A DNA stretch of 64,000 bases from an uncultured Ruegeria sp. (GTDB lineage: Bacteria > Pseudomonadota > Alphaproteobacteria > Rhodobacterales > Rhodobacteraceae). The translations under genes and the position numbers were made by a program. The stretch spans positions 210,659 through 274,658 of the forward strand of contig NZ_CANMFF010000007.1 of the NCBI RefSeq assembly GCF_947497005.1. The letters are read 5' to 3'. Positions 45,902 through 54,398 of the stretch are shown here, one piece after another (the first letter of the stretch is position 1; every line of letters starts with the position of its first letter). Under the pieces are notes generated by a model that had not been told where the DNA came from, made no database searches, and saw nothing but the letters and a program-made list of their open reading frames with translations.

Positions 45902-46213
45902 TTATTTGCCGCAACCGAAGACGACGATACCGCCCATTGCCTCACAGGCGAAGTCATCGCACCACGATTTGTAGTCGGCGTTGTCTTCGGTGATTTTGTC
46001 CGAAATATCCGGAATGATGATATTGATCAAGTCTTTGTTATCATAAGCGAAATGAACCTCCAGCCCCTCATTTGCGGCGACCATCTCGCGGATTTTTGAT
46101 TCTGCTTCTTCCTCAAGCCCCTTTTCACCGAGCGCACGGCCACGTGCTGCCCTGAGGACTTCGCAGCCCAGATCTTTGATCGAAAACTGTGGGTTTAAAA
46201 TAAGACGAGCCAT
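45902..46213 (-). CDS. Putative RiPP precursor with NHLP-like leader and Cys/Gly core
   Basis: A 103-residue peptide with a near-ideal GAAGGAG eight bases before its ATG. Residues 30-70 (EEEAESKIREMVAANEG, then LEVHFAYDNKDLINIIIPD) resemble nitrile-hydratase-alpha-like leaders: an acidic helix, then the strand pattern x-V-x-x-x-D-x-x-D-x-x-x-x-x-x-P. The tail after Pro68 holds Cys85, Cys90, Cys101, a Gly-Gly at 94-95 and ends FGCGK. YcaO substrates carry such Cys in the core. The YcaO gene starts divergently 68 bases away and the regulator follows 32 bases downstream. No second precursor is visible. The alternative is an unmodified small protein of unknown function. Confidence 0.65.
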   Translation of the reverse strand: MARLILNPQFSIKDLGCEVLRAARGRALGEKGLEEEAESKIREMVAANEGLEVHFAYDNKDLINIIIPDISDKITEDNADYKSWCDDFACEAMGGIVVFGCGK

Positions 46214-46281
46214 GTAAAATCTCCTTCTCAAACAATAATGCTCATTTGTATAACCCCTCATATCCTTATCAGGAAACGAAA
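46214..46281. promoter_or_regulatory. Divergent promoter region of the peptide and YcaO genes
   Basis: This 68-base interval is AT-rich compared with both flanks. It contains the strong ribosome binding sites of both genes: GAAGGAG for the peptide on the - strand, and AGGAA for YcaO on the + strand. No clear operator repeat is seen. Confidence 0.45.
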
Positions 46282-47223
46282 ATGACCGATGCGTTCATTG
46301 AAAGGGCCGAAGCTGCGCGGCTTATTTCCAGACCCTCTTTTGCTGATTTTCCCAAAGACACTCCGATCCACGCGGCCTTTCGCAAGATCGAATTGCGCGC
46401 CGGGACTCAGCCGCCCAAAGGTGCGATGAAACATCGGGTGTCCTTCGGCACCGGCTGCACCAGGGAAGAGGCCGCGCGACTGGCGGGGTTTGAGGCGATA
46501 GAACGCTATGCTCTGCAATACAGCAGTGACGAGCCTGAAACCCGCGAAAGCCTGATCGCATCGGACGGCGCAATCCATGTGATGCCAAGTGGTGCACTTG
46601 CACTGGGTGCCCCGTGCAGTAACGGGAAGATCACCTCAAAAGGTGCCGCTGCCGGCCCGACGCATGAGGCCGCAGCCTTGTGGGCCGCGCTGGAGTTTCT
46701 GGAGCACGCTCTTGGGTCACAAGAGTTTACTCATCTGTTGCCGGAAACAGCACTGCCCTGTGATCTGACCCGCTGGCTAAATGCACACTTGCGGCAACTG
46801 AGCATTCACATCCACGAAGTCCCGGGCATCGGCCTTTTGTTACGTGCGGTCTGCGCAGATGTGGATGGCGGCAGGCCAACCTACGGCACAGCGTTTTCCG
46901 CCGATCTGGCGCAAGGCGTCTGGCACGCTGCATCCGAGGCAGTGGTGTCTTGGCGCAACATGGTGATGCTTGATCATAACGGCGTGACAGAAGACGGCAT
47001 GGACACTGAACAAACGCGTTTGTTCCGGTTGTATCGCGGCGCGCAATCTGACCGGGCTACTGCTCCGACAACGCTGTTCGATGTGGAAGGGTGGGACGCC
47101 CCAAACCCGACGCTCACGGGCGTGTTGAGAGCGGCGAGCAAAATTGCTTGCCGTCCGGTTGCGATTTTTGACATGACGGCCCCGGAAATCCCTCTGCCGG
47201 TGGTCAAAATCGCGTCGATTTGA
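46282..47223 (+). CDS. YcaO-domain enzyme, short form (putative azoline/thioamide-forming)
   Basis: A 313-residue YcaO protein, starting at 46282 after AGGAA. YcaO enzymes use ATP to activate a peptide backbone amide. The conserved acidic pairs that hold Mg-ATP are present: Glu71 and Glu74 (TREEAARLAGFEAIERYAL), and Glu138 and Glu141 (GAAAGPTHEAAALWAALEF). The third motif has Glu219 and Arg224 (AASEAVVSWRN). The chain stops at APEIPLPVVKIASI, just where typical YcaOs continue into the PGL region and C-terminal tail. It therefore lacks about 60-90 residues and has no canonical PxPxP end. No E1-like/ocin-ThiF or TfuA partner is nearby. Convergent with the next gene (7 bases apart). Confidence 0.85.
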   Translation: MTDAFIERAEAARLISRPSFADFPKDTPIHAAFRKIELRAGTQPPKGAMKHRVSFGTGCTREEAARLAGFEAIERYALQYSSDEPETRESLIASDGAIHVMPSGALALGAPCSNGKITSKGAAAGPTHEAAALWAALEFLEHALGSQEFTHLLPETALPCDLTRWLNAHLRQLSIHIHEVPGIGLLLRAVCADVDGGRPTYGTAFSADLAQGVWHAASEAVVSWRNMVMLDHNGVTEDGMDTEQTRLFRLYRGAQSDRATAPTTLFDVEGWDAPNPTLTGVLRAASKIACRPVAIFDMTAPEIPLPVVKIASI

Positions 47224-47230
47224 GCGCCCT

Positions 47231-48478
47231 TCAGTTTTTGTTTTCACGAAAAGGCGTCGAGTCACCCTCGGCTTCTGCCTCGCACTGATCCGCGAATTCA
47301 GAGATCTGCCTGCATCGTTGGGTCTCGGGCAAACCACAAACAAACCGCGCCGGATCAACATCTGGGATTTCAACAAACTCTACGCGAGTGATCGCACGTG
47401 GTTTGGCAGCAACTGTGATAAGGGGGCCGACCTCAATCAGGCTGGCGAGTGTATACCCCGAGACGGGTCGCGCCGATGCGCCTGATCCCAATGTGATTTC
47501 ATCCAGGAACCACGGGTCATCGTCGGCAGGTCCGAACTCCAGACGCATGGGCATTCCTGGCGCACCGCGTGCGTATCGGACCCAATCCAAAGGCACGTTG
47601 TTTTCGCCCGCAAACAGATCGGATTCATGGAACGCCTGAATATAGAGCACCAACGGATCAGAGAACGCCATCGCTCGGCCAGTCGGTGACGCGCCGCCTT
47701 TTCCGAAGGCCAAATCGAGTGTTTCTTTGGCCAATCGGGTCCCGGCATGCTGGCAATACAGGTCTTGCCGGTATGCGAAATCAAGCACTTCTCCCAGCCG
47801 CGCACGCCTTCTGTTTTCGCCGCTGGTTACAAGATACGGGAAGGAGGAAAGATGCATGGTATGGATCAGATCGATCAGACTGTTTGCCTTATTGGCCATA
47901 AACAGAACATGCTGGATATTCAGCGGATGTTCCGGCGGTTGCACGTGATTCCGACCAACCAGCCTTTTGTGGAAGCGAGCCATGCGCTGAGAAACCTCCA
48001 TCAAGTTCCACTCTGATTGCGAGGCTTCAAACAGGTCCTCGCAGGAGTAGAAACTTCCGGACACAGTTGCGACCACCGAAAGAAAATGATCCAGGTCGAA
48101 CACCGCCATGGTTCGCCACCATTCCATAAACTCGGTCGTGGCCACAAACCGCTTTGGACGCATTCTGCCGCTGGCATCGGGTCGCATTACCAGCGTGTAT
48201 TCCAAGTATTCGTTGTGCAATTCAGCCCTGCTGGACCAACCTTGATCAGACAGGCGCGCGGCCAGTTCATCGCCCAGACAATCCCGGGGCTCGCGCGGAT
48301 TGGCCAGCCATCTGAACCCACGCGCAGGCTGGCCCAATTCTATGTCACGCGGGTCCATGACCAGAAACGGGCTGACGCCGCATCCATCGAAGATGTCCTG
48401 AATACTTGAATTCCAAGCTGACAGGGCGGCTGTGTTCACACCTTGATCGGCAAGGCCCGGCGATTTGAAAACAGACAT
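47231..48478 (-). CDS. Unrecognised protein paired with the haloperoxidase
   Basis: I do not recognise the family. From the ATG at 48478 it has 415 residues; the open frame extends further upstream and other ATGs (48562, 48589) are possible because none has a good ribosome site. It is soluble-looking, mixed alpha/beta, with NIQHVLFMANKANSLIDLIHTMHL, a Trp-rich segment EFMEWWRTMAVFDLD, and scattered Cys (QRCRQISEFADQC near the end). No metal or nucleotide motif is clear. It lies 145 bases downstream of the haloperoxidase gene on the same strand, so the two are probably co-expressed. It abuts YcaO convergently. Confidence 0.7.
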   Translation of the reverse strand: MSVFKSPGLADQGVNTAALSAWNSSIQDIFDGCGVSPFLVMDPRDIELGQPARGFRWLANPREPRDCLGDELAARLSDQGWSSRAELHNEYLEYTLVMRPDASGRMRPKRFVATTEFMEWWRTMAVFDLDHFLSVVATVSGSFYSCEDLFEASQSEWNLMEVSQRMARFHKRLVGRNHVQPPEHPLNIQHVLFMANKANSLIDLIHTMHLSSFPYLVTSGENRRRARLGEVLDFAYRQDLYCQHAGTRLAKETLDLAFGKGGASPTGRAMAFSDPLVLYIQAFHESDLFAGENNVPLDWVRYARGAPGMPMRLEFGPADDDPWFLDEITLGSGASARPVSGYTLASLIEVGPLITVAAKPRAITRVEFVEIPDVDPARFVCGLPETQRCRQISEFADQCEAEAEGDSTPFRENKN

Positions 48479-48623
48479 CAACGAACACCGCTGAAATTTA
48501 GAAACACAAGGATGGAATGCCGGGTACCGATGCCATCGCGGAATCGATTCCAATCGGGGCATCGCAACAGGTGACGCGTAGGGAAACATCATGAAGAATG
48601 ACCGGACATGGTGTTGGACACAC

Positions 48624-50606
48624 TCATTCTTCCCAGCCCGCCTGTTCAGGCAAATGACGGGTCCACCACCTTTCAGGCGTACTGTTCGCAATGTGGATTT
48701 GACTGCCGGAGAAACGATTGCCAACGATGTTGAGCCAATCTCCATCAAACGTCTCAAGAGACATATTCGCGGTCTCCGGGAATTTGGCCAAATGTTCGGC
48801 CAGAATGCCAACGGCAACACGTTCGCCCATCCGAACACTGTCGAAATAGTCGCTGTAAAAGTGAACCCCTGCCAGATTGCGCCCGATCGCGACATTCGCG
48901 GCCAGCTTGTTCAGCTCACCGTTCAGCGTCAGCTTGGCACCGCTGTCGGATGGTCGTGCGGACTCGATCAACGTTTTGCCCCCCGCCGCCGGAACAAGAA
49001 CTTGCGGCATTGCCGCCTCGGTCAAAGCCACCCGGGAACCGTCCGGGGCATGGGTCTTGAAAAACGCCTTGAGCACGGTGGCGCATGCGCCGGCAACAGC
49101 CCCGTGCCCCGCTCCATATGACGGGTGCATCGGTGAGCCTTCAGGATACGCAACAGGCAACAGCAAGTTGCGATCATTTGTCGGCAAACCCTTACGGGAA
49201 ACTGTACCATGTACGAAACGTCTAGCAGACGGCGCGTCAGCAATAGCAACAATGAGACTGAAGTCCTCACAAACGGCGCTTTCCAGTTTTTTCAAATGGG
49301 CGGCAGCAAACGGCTCAGCTGGGCCAAGCACCACGCCGTGCCCATTCGCTATCAGACTCGCAATGCTGCCCAACTTTTCGGGGCGTGCGCGGTTGTGTAC
49401 CTGAAACGTCTGGCGTTTCACGGCCCGCAAAGCCCGGGTTGCGGTTTCTGCCAGCAATGACAGCACATGTGCCCCAGCCCAAGAGGTTCCAGACTCATGC
49501 GTGCAGGTACGCCCAGCATCGGGCAGGCCTCCATCCGTCTCAGTACCTTGGTCGAGCATCAGAAGACAGGCATTGAAAAAGGCCTGATAAATCGTGTCGA
49601 AATGTACGTAAGTTGCAAGATCGCGCGGCGTTTCAATGAATTTCGGGCCGTCATTCTCAAAGGCCTGTTCGCCGGTAGTGTCGGCCCCGTTCTGAACATC
49701 CAGCCATTCAGCCCAATCCCGCAGGTAATCCACGCCCACAGCCTGGGGCGCAACTCTCTGGTCGATCCGCAACGCACCAAATGGCATTGCCCCGGTGGCC
49801 ACAGACTGTGTCAACCGTTGCCCCCGCGCATGGGCATCGCCGACCGTCAGAGGTTCATGCCCCTGTACCAGAAATTGCGATAGGTACGGCCCCTGCGCGC
49901 AGCCCTGGCTGCAGCCTCGGAACAATGTCTGAGGTGTCAGTCCCTCGCCATCACGCACCCGCCGGGCGGCCGGTACTTTTCCAATCTCTGTGCCATCGGC
50001 TTCCTCGGGGCAACCGGCGCGGGAGAACCACTCTAACTGACCAAGTGCGCCAACCACTTTGCCCGCTTCGTCCGCGCCATCCCGAAGGGTTTCAAAGGGC
50101 ACATCCCGCAGATAGGCCATCGCATAGGCTTCAGCCATTTCCGCCGCCAGCTCATCTGATCCAAGTCTGGGCGCCGGGGCGATACCCAAACCACCAGCAT
50201 CCGAGCCATTAAGGCCCAACCGGTGACCCAGGATTGGCCCTTCCCACGCACGCCATCTAAATTCGCCACCCTCTGATGGCGTGGTGCGGAAGGGCCCGGA
50301 ATAGGCTGGTGTATCAAACAACGCCAGCCTGTTTCCATGATTGTCGGTGCAGGTTGGGTCAGCCACTTCTTCCAGAAACTCAGCGTAAACCTGCGCATCG
50401 ACGATACCGTTTTCATCATGCCGCAAGCCCTTCGAGAAATTCGTGGGCCATATCCCTACGAACATATCTGATTCACCGTTATGATCCTTGCCCCCCCTTT
50501 CTGGGGTGCCAATCTGAATGCTGGAACGGCATTGATCGCTGCCTACGTCATGATTGGGCTTCCAAAGGTGCTGCCACGGCTCGGACGGAACGGTATGTTG
50601 CGGCAT
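48624..50606 (-). CDS. Vanadium-dependent haloperoxidase
   Basis: A 660-residue enzyme of the vanadate/acid-phosphatase fold that oxidises halide with H2O2. Near the C-terminus are the acid-base His in MHPSYGAGHGAVAGA (about His501) and the vanadate-binding Arg and His in IGRNLAGVHFYSDYFDS (about Arg576, His582). These match bacterial bromoperoxidase-type VHPOs. No signal peptide is seen, so a cytosolic location is likely. The start at 50606 has AGGAG six bases upstream. An ATG at 50465 (FVGIWPTNFSKGL) would remove 47 residues that look poorly conserved. The neighbouring YcaO/peptide genes suggest a possible tailoring role (inference). Confidence 0.9.
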   Translation of the reverse strand: MPQHTVPSEPWQHLWKPNHDVGSDQCRSSIQIGTPERGGKDHNGESDMFVGIWPTNFSKGLRHDENGIVDAQVYAEFLEEVADPTCTDNHGNRLALFDTPAYSGPFRTTPSEGGEFRWRAWEGPILGHRLGLNGSDAGGLGIAPAPRLGSDELAAEMAEAYAMAYLRDVPFETLRDGADEAGKVVGALGQLEWFSRAGCPEEADGTEIGKVPAARRVRDGEGLTPQTLFRGCSQGCAQGPYLSQFLVQGHEPLTVGDAHARGQRLTQSVATGAMPFGALRIDQRVAPQAVGVDYLRDWAEWLDVQNGADTTGEQAFENDGPKFIETPRDLATYVHFDTIYQAFFNACLLMLDQGTETDGGLPDAGRTCTHESGTSWAGAHVLSLLAETATRALRAVKRQTFQVHNRARPEKLGSIASLIANGHGVVLGPAEPFAAAHLKKLESAVCEDFSLIVAIADAPSARRFVHGTVSRKGLPTNDRNLLLPVAYPEGSPMHPSYGAGHGAVAGACATVLKAFFKTHAPDGSRVALTEAAMPQVLVPAAGGKTLIESARPSDSGAKLTLNGELNKLAANVAIGRNLAGVHFYSDYFDSVRMGERVAVGILAEHLAKFPETANMSLETFDGDWLNIVGNRFSGSQIHIANSTPERWWTRHLPEQAGWEE

Positions 50607-51049
50607 GTTATTCTCCTATTCAACGGAACAACGATTCGCATTCGGGCGTTACCGGATCGTGACCGGATCGTGATCGGTGCATTCAACGCGCGTTTTTTCG
50701 TGCCTTACAGCACTTTGAGCCCATCTTCTGAATGTAAACGGCCGTATCGCAACGGAATACAAAGCACCGCTGCTGGGTCTGGACAACGCCAGAATGAGGC
50801 GCCTTACACCTCGGGACACAATTTAGGGTGTCGCTTTCATAGCTTACGCCACAGGACCGAGTGTCGCGAATCTACACCTCGCAAGAATGGGCTGTAGAAC
50901 AGCGGCCATGGTCCAATGTCGGCCTGAAACCTTTTTAATTCTGCGGGAATTGTTGCGTTTTCAAAGATTTCCGGGGTTTCAAAGAAAACTACCAAACCCA
51001 CGAGAATTGACCTTGTATTTCCGTTGCTTGCAAGGATATACCCATCGGC
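50607..51049. promoter_or_regulatory. Gene-free region upstream of the haloperoxidase, with tandem 11-mers
   Basis: No convincing gene lies in these 443 bases. Two perfect head-to-tail copies of ACCGGATCGTG (50651-50672) are followed by ATCGGTG, about 45-65 bases before the haloperoxidase start, where an operator would be expected. The right end leads into the tRNA-Ser promoter, with TTGACC at 51008. Confidence 0.35.
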
Positions 51050-51139
51050 GGAGACGTGGCCGAGTGGTCGAAGGCGCTCCCCTGCTAAGGGAGTAGGCCC
51101 GGAAGGGTCTCGAGGGTTCGAATCCCTTCGTCTCCGCCA
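51050..51139 (+). tRNA. tRNA-Ser (anticodon GCT)
   Basis: Acceptor stem GGAGACG pairs with CGTCTCC. The D-arm has GGCCGAGTGGTCGAAGGC and the anticodon loop CTGCTAA gives GCT (reads AGC/AGU). It has a long variable arm typical of tRNA-Ser, a T-arm GGGTTCGAATCCC and an encoded CCA at 51137-51139. It borders the accessory region to its right, with an integrase remnant starting 130 bases downstream. Confidence 0.97.
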
Positions 51140-51268
51140 TCAACCTATTTCGGCGAAGTGGCATGACCTGTCTAACGTGCCATATTCCTATAAATAATCA
51201 GCACTTACCATCTCATAGTATCATCTTGAGTTTTGCCAAGTTGTCCTTAGAATATTTCGTTGAGCGGT

Positions 51269-51691
51269 ATGTTTTGTGGTATTTTCATCTCTGCGCTCAG
51301 AGGAAAGCTGACAAAGAAGCTGGTAGAGAATCTTGGCCCGGGTCGGCATGGCGACGGTTTTGGCCTTTACCTTGTTGTTGACCCTTCAGGTGCGCGGCGC
51401 TGGATCGTACGCGTTACGGTAAAGGGGCAGAAGAACCGAAAGGGCGCGCCGCTGCGCACAGATTTCGGTTTAGGCGGCGCCGATGTCGTCACACTGAATC
51501 AAGCCCGAGAAAGAGCCCTCGAATACCGGCGAATGGCGAAAGCTGGGTTAAACCCTCGATTCAATGCTCAGCGCGAAATCCCGACCTTTGAAGAACTCAG
51601 CCGTCAGGTTCACATTGACCGCCTGCCAACATGGAAGAACGCCAAGCGCGGCCAGCAATGGCTCAACACCTTGAAGACGTTAAGCAATTGA
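51269..51691 (+). pseudogene. Truncated tyrosine-recombinase (P4-type integrase) N-terminus
   Basis: About 140 residues. KLTKKLVENLGPGRHGDGFGLYLVVDPSGARRW and GLGGADVVTLNQARERALEYRRMAKAGLNPRF are the DUF4102-type arm-binding domain of P4-like integrases. The reading then enters the core-binding domain (WKNAKRGQQWLNTL) and ends abruptly in KTLSN, residues encoded by the 90-bp direct repeat. The whole catalytic domain (R...H-x-x-R...Y) is missing. It probably belonged to an element integrated at this locus; the break coincides with the left repeat of the 10.8-kb segment. Confidence 0.85.
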
Positions 51692-51761
51692 TCCAGTGGA
51701 TCAATTGTAGTCTGAACGGGCTGCTTTGGATTTTCTGACGCTGGTTGCGGGAGCAGGATTT
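51672..51761. repeat. Left 90-bp direct repeat with tRNA-fMet 3' end (att-like)
   Basis: Matches 62505-62594 at 89 of 90 positions; the one difference is at 51754 (C versus T). It contains a perfect inverted repeat, CAATTGATCC and GGATCAATTG around AGT (51685-51707). At its right end, on the - strand, is the acceptor end of an initiator tRNA-Met (51742-51761: AATCCTGCTCCCGCAACCA). It has the features of an attachment site duplicated on integration. Confidence 0.75.
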
Positions 51762-52205
51762 GGCCTTTGCCGAACGTCAGCGGAACTATTAATCTAACAG
51801 GCCAACTTTGCGCATGCCCTGGCTGTTTGAATTAATGACCGCATTGGGACGGATGGCAGACCCAGCATTGAAGTGCGCTAAAGATGTCTTGCGGATTTTT
51901 CCGCCATTGGCCCGCTTGCGCCGGAGGGCCGCAGACAGCCCAAAGTGGACCATCAAATCCAAGCAAGGTGACTTCCGAGATGAGGACAAGACGGACCTCG
52001 GTTGGTTTAGTAATAACGACCGCTATGTTCGCTTCACAACGACCGTAAGATCGACCTGCGCATAGAGCCGAAATTGAGCTGGATTATTCGACTGAGCCAC
52101 TCCCAGACTGATCACTTAAACCCTCAAAGTAGATGGAAGGAGATTTCTGGCATTGTTACTCCGTTGAACCATCACAATAGTCGCACAAATCCTACTATCT
52201 TGAAC
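51762..52205. other. Gene-free stretch between the left repeat and dctM
   Basis: I see no gene with family resemblance here. A short open frame at 51808-52065 has no recognisable motif or ribosome site and ends without context. The stretch may be eroded element DNA. Confidence 0.5.
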
Positions 52206-52237
52206 AAAATGCGCTGGCGACAGATGCCGCCAGCGCA
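52206..52237 (-). terminator. Terminator of the TRAP operon
   Basis: A perfect 10-bp stem (TGCGCTGGCG and CGCCAGCGCA, 8-nt loop), followed on the - strand by TTTTG. It lies 8 bases past the dctM stop. Confidence 0.75.
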
Positions 52238-52244
52238 GTGCCCG

Positions 52245-53663
52245 TCACTGGGTTATGATTTCCGGTCCCATGAACGTATTGGGGAGGAATGTAGACAAGA
52301 ACGGAACGTAGGTGACGACGATCAGGAACACGAACAGCACGGCAAGGAACGGCAGGGCTGCCTTGACCACACTCATCATCGGCATCCCGGCAACGCCCGA
52401 GGTGACGAAGAGGTTTAAGCCCACCGGCGGGGTGATCATACCGATCTCCATGTTCACCACCATGATGATGCCCAGATGGATCGGATCGATGCCCAGCTCG
52501 ATAGCGATGGGAAAGACCAGGGGTGCTACGATAACAAGCAAGCCCGAGGGTTCCATGAACTGACCCCCTATCAGCAGGATGATGTTGACGACCACCAGGA
52601 ACATCACTGGCCCGAAGCCCGCAGACAGCATCGCGTTGGCGACCTGCTGCGGGATTTGCTCATCCGTCAGCACATGTTTCAGGATCAGCGCGTTGGCGAT
52701 CACAAACAGCAGTGTCACGGTCAGTTTCCCCGCATCGAACAAGGTCTTTTGCGTGTCCGGATGCACAATGGCTGTGATAATCGCCCATGGTTTGTTCTTT
52801 AGGGGAATGCGCAGCCCGGCAGGCGCGTTTTCGATCACTGCGGCGGCCGACAGGCTGCGGGTTTTGGGGGCAGCCAGCGGACCCATGTCTTTGTAGACAA
52901 AGGTGGAGATGAAGAAAGCATAGACGGCGGCCACAGCGGCGGCTTCGGTAGGCGTGAAGATACCACCATAGATACCGCCCAGAATAATCACGATCAGGAA
53001 CAGGCCCCAACCGGCTTCACGGCCCGACTGGAAAACTTCACCCCAACCCTTCCACTCGCCCTTGGGCAGGTTCTTGATCTTGGCGATGACATAAATGGTG
53101 ACCATCAGCATCACACCGGCCAACAGTCCTGGAATGACACCTGCAAGGAACATCCGGCCCACCGACACCTCGACCGAGGCGGCATAGACCACCATCACGA
53201 TGGAGGGTGGGATCAGGATGCCCAGCGTACCAGCATTACAGATCACACCGGCGGCGAACTCCTTCGAGTATCCGACCTGCCGCATACCAGAGATCACGAT
53301 TGTACCGATGGCGACAACGGTGGCTGGCGATGAACCTGACAGCGCGGCAAACAGCATACAGGCAAACACGCCCGCAATCGCGAGGCCGCCCGGGAAATGG
53401 CCGACACATGCTATCGAGAAGCGAATGATCCGCCGCGCCACACCGCCTGTTGTCATAAAGGCCGAAGCCAGAATGAAGAACGGGATCGCCAGCAGGGTAA
53501 AGTGGCCTTCGAATGCGGCAAACAAGGTCTGCGCGACCGAGGCCAGCGAACTGTCGGAAAACCACAGCAGGAATAGAATTGAAGACATCCCAAGCGAGAT
53601 CGCAATCGGGACGCCGATCATCAGGAAGCCGATGACCATGGCAAAGAGAAGGACGGTTTCCAT
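52245..53663 (-). CDS. dctM: TRAP transporter large permease (DctM-type)
   Basis: A 472-residue integral membrane subunit with about 12-13 helices. Typical DctM phrases are PIAISLGMSSILFLLWF, FAAFEGHFTLLAIPFFILASAFMTTGGVARRII, ALSGSSPATVVAIGTIVISGMRQVGYSKEFAAGVICNAGTLGILIPPSI and MNLEIGMITPPVGLNLFVTSGVAG-like near the C-terminus. It drives sodium-coupled uptake of an organic acid with DctQ and DctP. It overlaps dctQ by one base. An insertion of about 60 residues (around 260-330) compared with short DctM proteins is notable. Confidence 0.95.
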   Translation of the reverse strand: METVLLFAMVIGFLMIGVPIAISLGMSSILFLLWFSDSSLASVAQTLFAAFEGHFTLLAIPFFILASAFMTTGGVARRIIRFSIACVGHFPGGLAIAGVFACMLFAALSGSSPATVVAIGTIVISGMRQVGYSKEFAAGVICNAGTLGILIPPSIVMVVYAASVEVSVGRMFLAGVIPGLLAGVMLMVTIYVIAKIKNLPKGEWKGWGEVFQSGREAGWGLFLIVIILGGIYGGIFTPTEAAAVAAVYAFFISTFVYKDMGPLAAPKTRSLSAAAVIENAPAGLRIPLKNKPWAIITAIVHPDTQKTLFDAGKLTVTLLFVIANALILKHVLTDEQIPQQVANAMLSAGFGPVMFLVVVNIILLIGGQFMEPSGLLVIVAPLVFPIAIELGIDPIHLGIIMVVNMEIGMITPPVGLNLFVTSGVAGMPMMSVVKAALPFLAVLFVFLIVVTYVPFLSTFLPNTFMGPEIITQ

Positions 53664-54328
53664 TATTTTGCCTCCGCGTTCTGGGCTTCAATCTCAGCCA
53701 GTTCTTCTTCAACCTCGTGGCTGGCCACGAGCCGATCCGTCTTTCCGTTTAGGATGCTGAATGTCGCCTGAACAAACCTCAGCAACAGCAAGGCCATCGA
53801 AATCGGCAGCACGATGTAGGGCAGAAAACGCGGGATTTTTTCGTAGGCCTCGCCCTCGTTGAAGGTGTCTGCCATCCAGGCGAGGATACCGGGCATCGGG
53901 ACGTCATTGGTCTCGTACCAGCCCTTCTCGCGATAGTCTTGCTCGAACCCAAGCGGGAACCAGCGTCCTTCGGTGGCGGGCAGGTTGGCGAAGTTGGCCC
54001 AGTAGTCCCACGATCCTTTCAGCATAAGAAGTGAGAAGGCGACACAAACAGCGGCAGCGGTCAATGCCAGCCACTTTCGGGCGTCTCCGTGCAGCATGTT
54101 CACCACCAGATCGACCCCCAGATGTGCGTGTTTTTTCACCGCATAGGACGACCCAAGCAGAACCAGCCAGGCGAACATGAAGACGGTCATCTCCAATGCC
54201 CAAAGGATATTTGAGTTAAAGACATATCTGGCGACGACGTTGGCAAATGTCAGTGCGGTCATCAGACCCAGAATTGCGGCGATCAAAACTTCTTCGATCC
54301 GGTCCATGAACGAGTGATTGTTGGTCAT
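53663..54328 (-). CDS. dctQ: TRAP transporter small permease (DctQ-type)
   Basis: A 221-residue, four-helix membrane subunit. It begins with EEVLIAAILGLMTALTFANVVARYVFN and has LWALEMTVFMFAWLVLLGSSYAVKKHAHLGVDLVV, the standard DctQ core. It is longer than usual because of a periplasmic loop (FANLPATEGRWFPLGFEQDYREKGW) and an acidic C-terminal tail. Same strand as, and between, dctP and dctM. Confidence 0.94.
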   Translation of the reverse strand: MTNNHSFMDRIEEVLIAAILGLMTALTFANVVARYVFNSNILWALEMTVFMFAWLVLLGSSYAVKKHAHLGVDLVVNMLHGDARKWLALTAAAVCVAFSLLMLKGSWDYWANFANLPATEGRWFPLGFEQDYREKGWYETNDVPMPGILAWMADTFNEGEAYEKIPRFLPYIVLPISMALLLLRFVQATFSILNGKTDRLVASHEVEEELAEIEAQNAEAK

Positions 54329-54398
54329 AGCCTACCCTCCCAACAGCCGTTTTCAGGAAAACAGCAGGCAGGAATGTCCTGCCCGCCGATGGTGTGGC

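Noticed and set aside
51808..52065. 85-residue + strand open frame in the island edge
   Set aside because: No recognisable motif or ribosome site; probably eroded element DNA.
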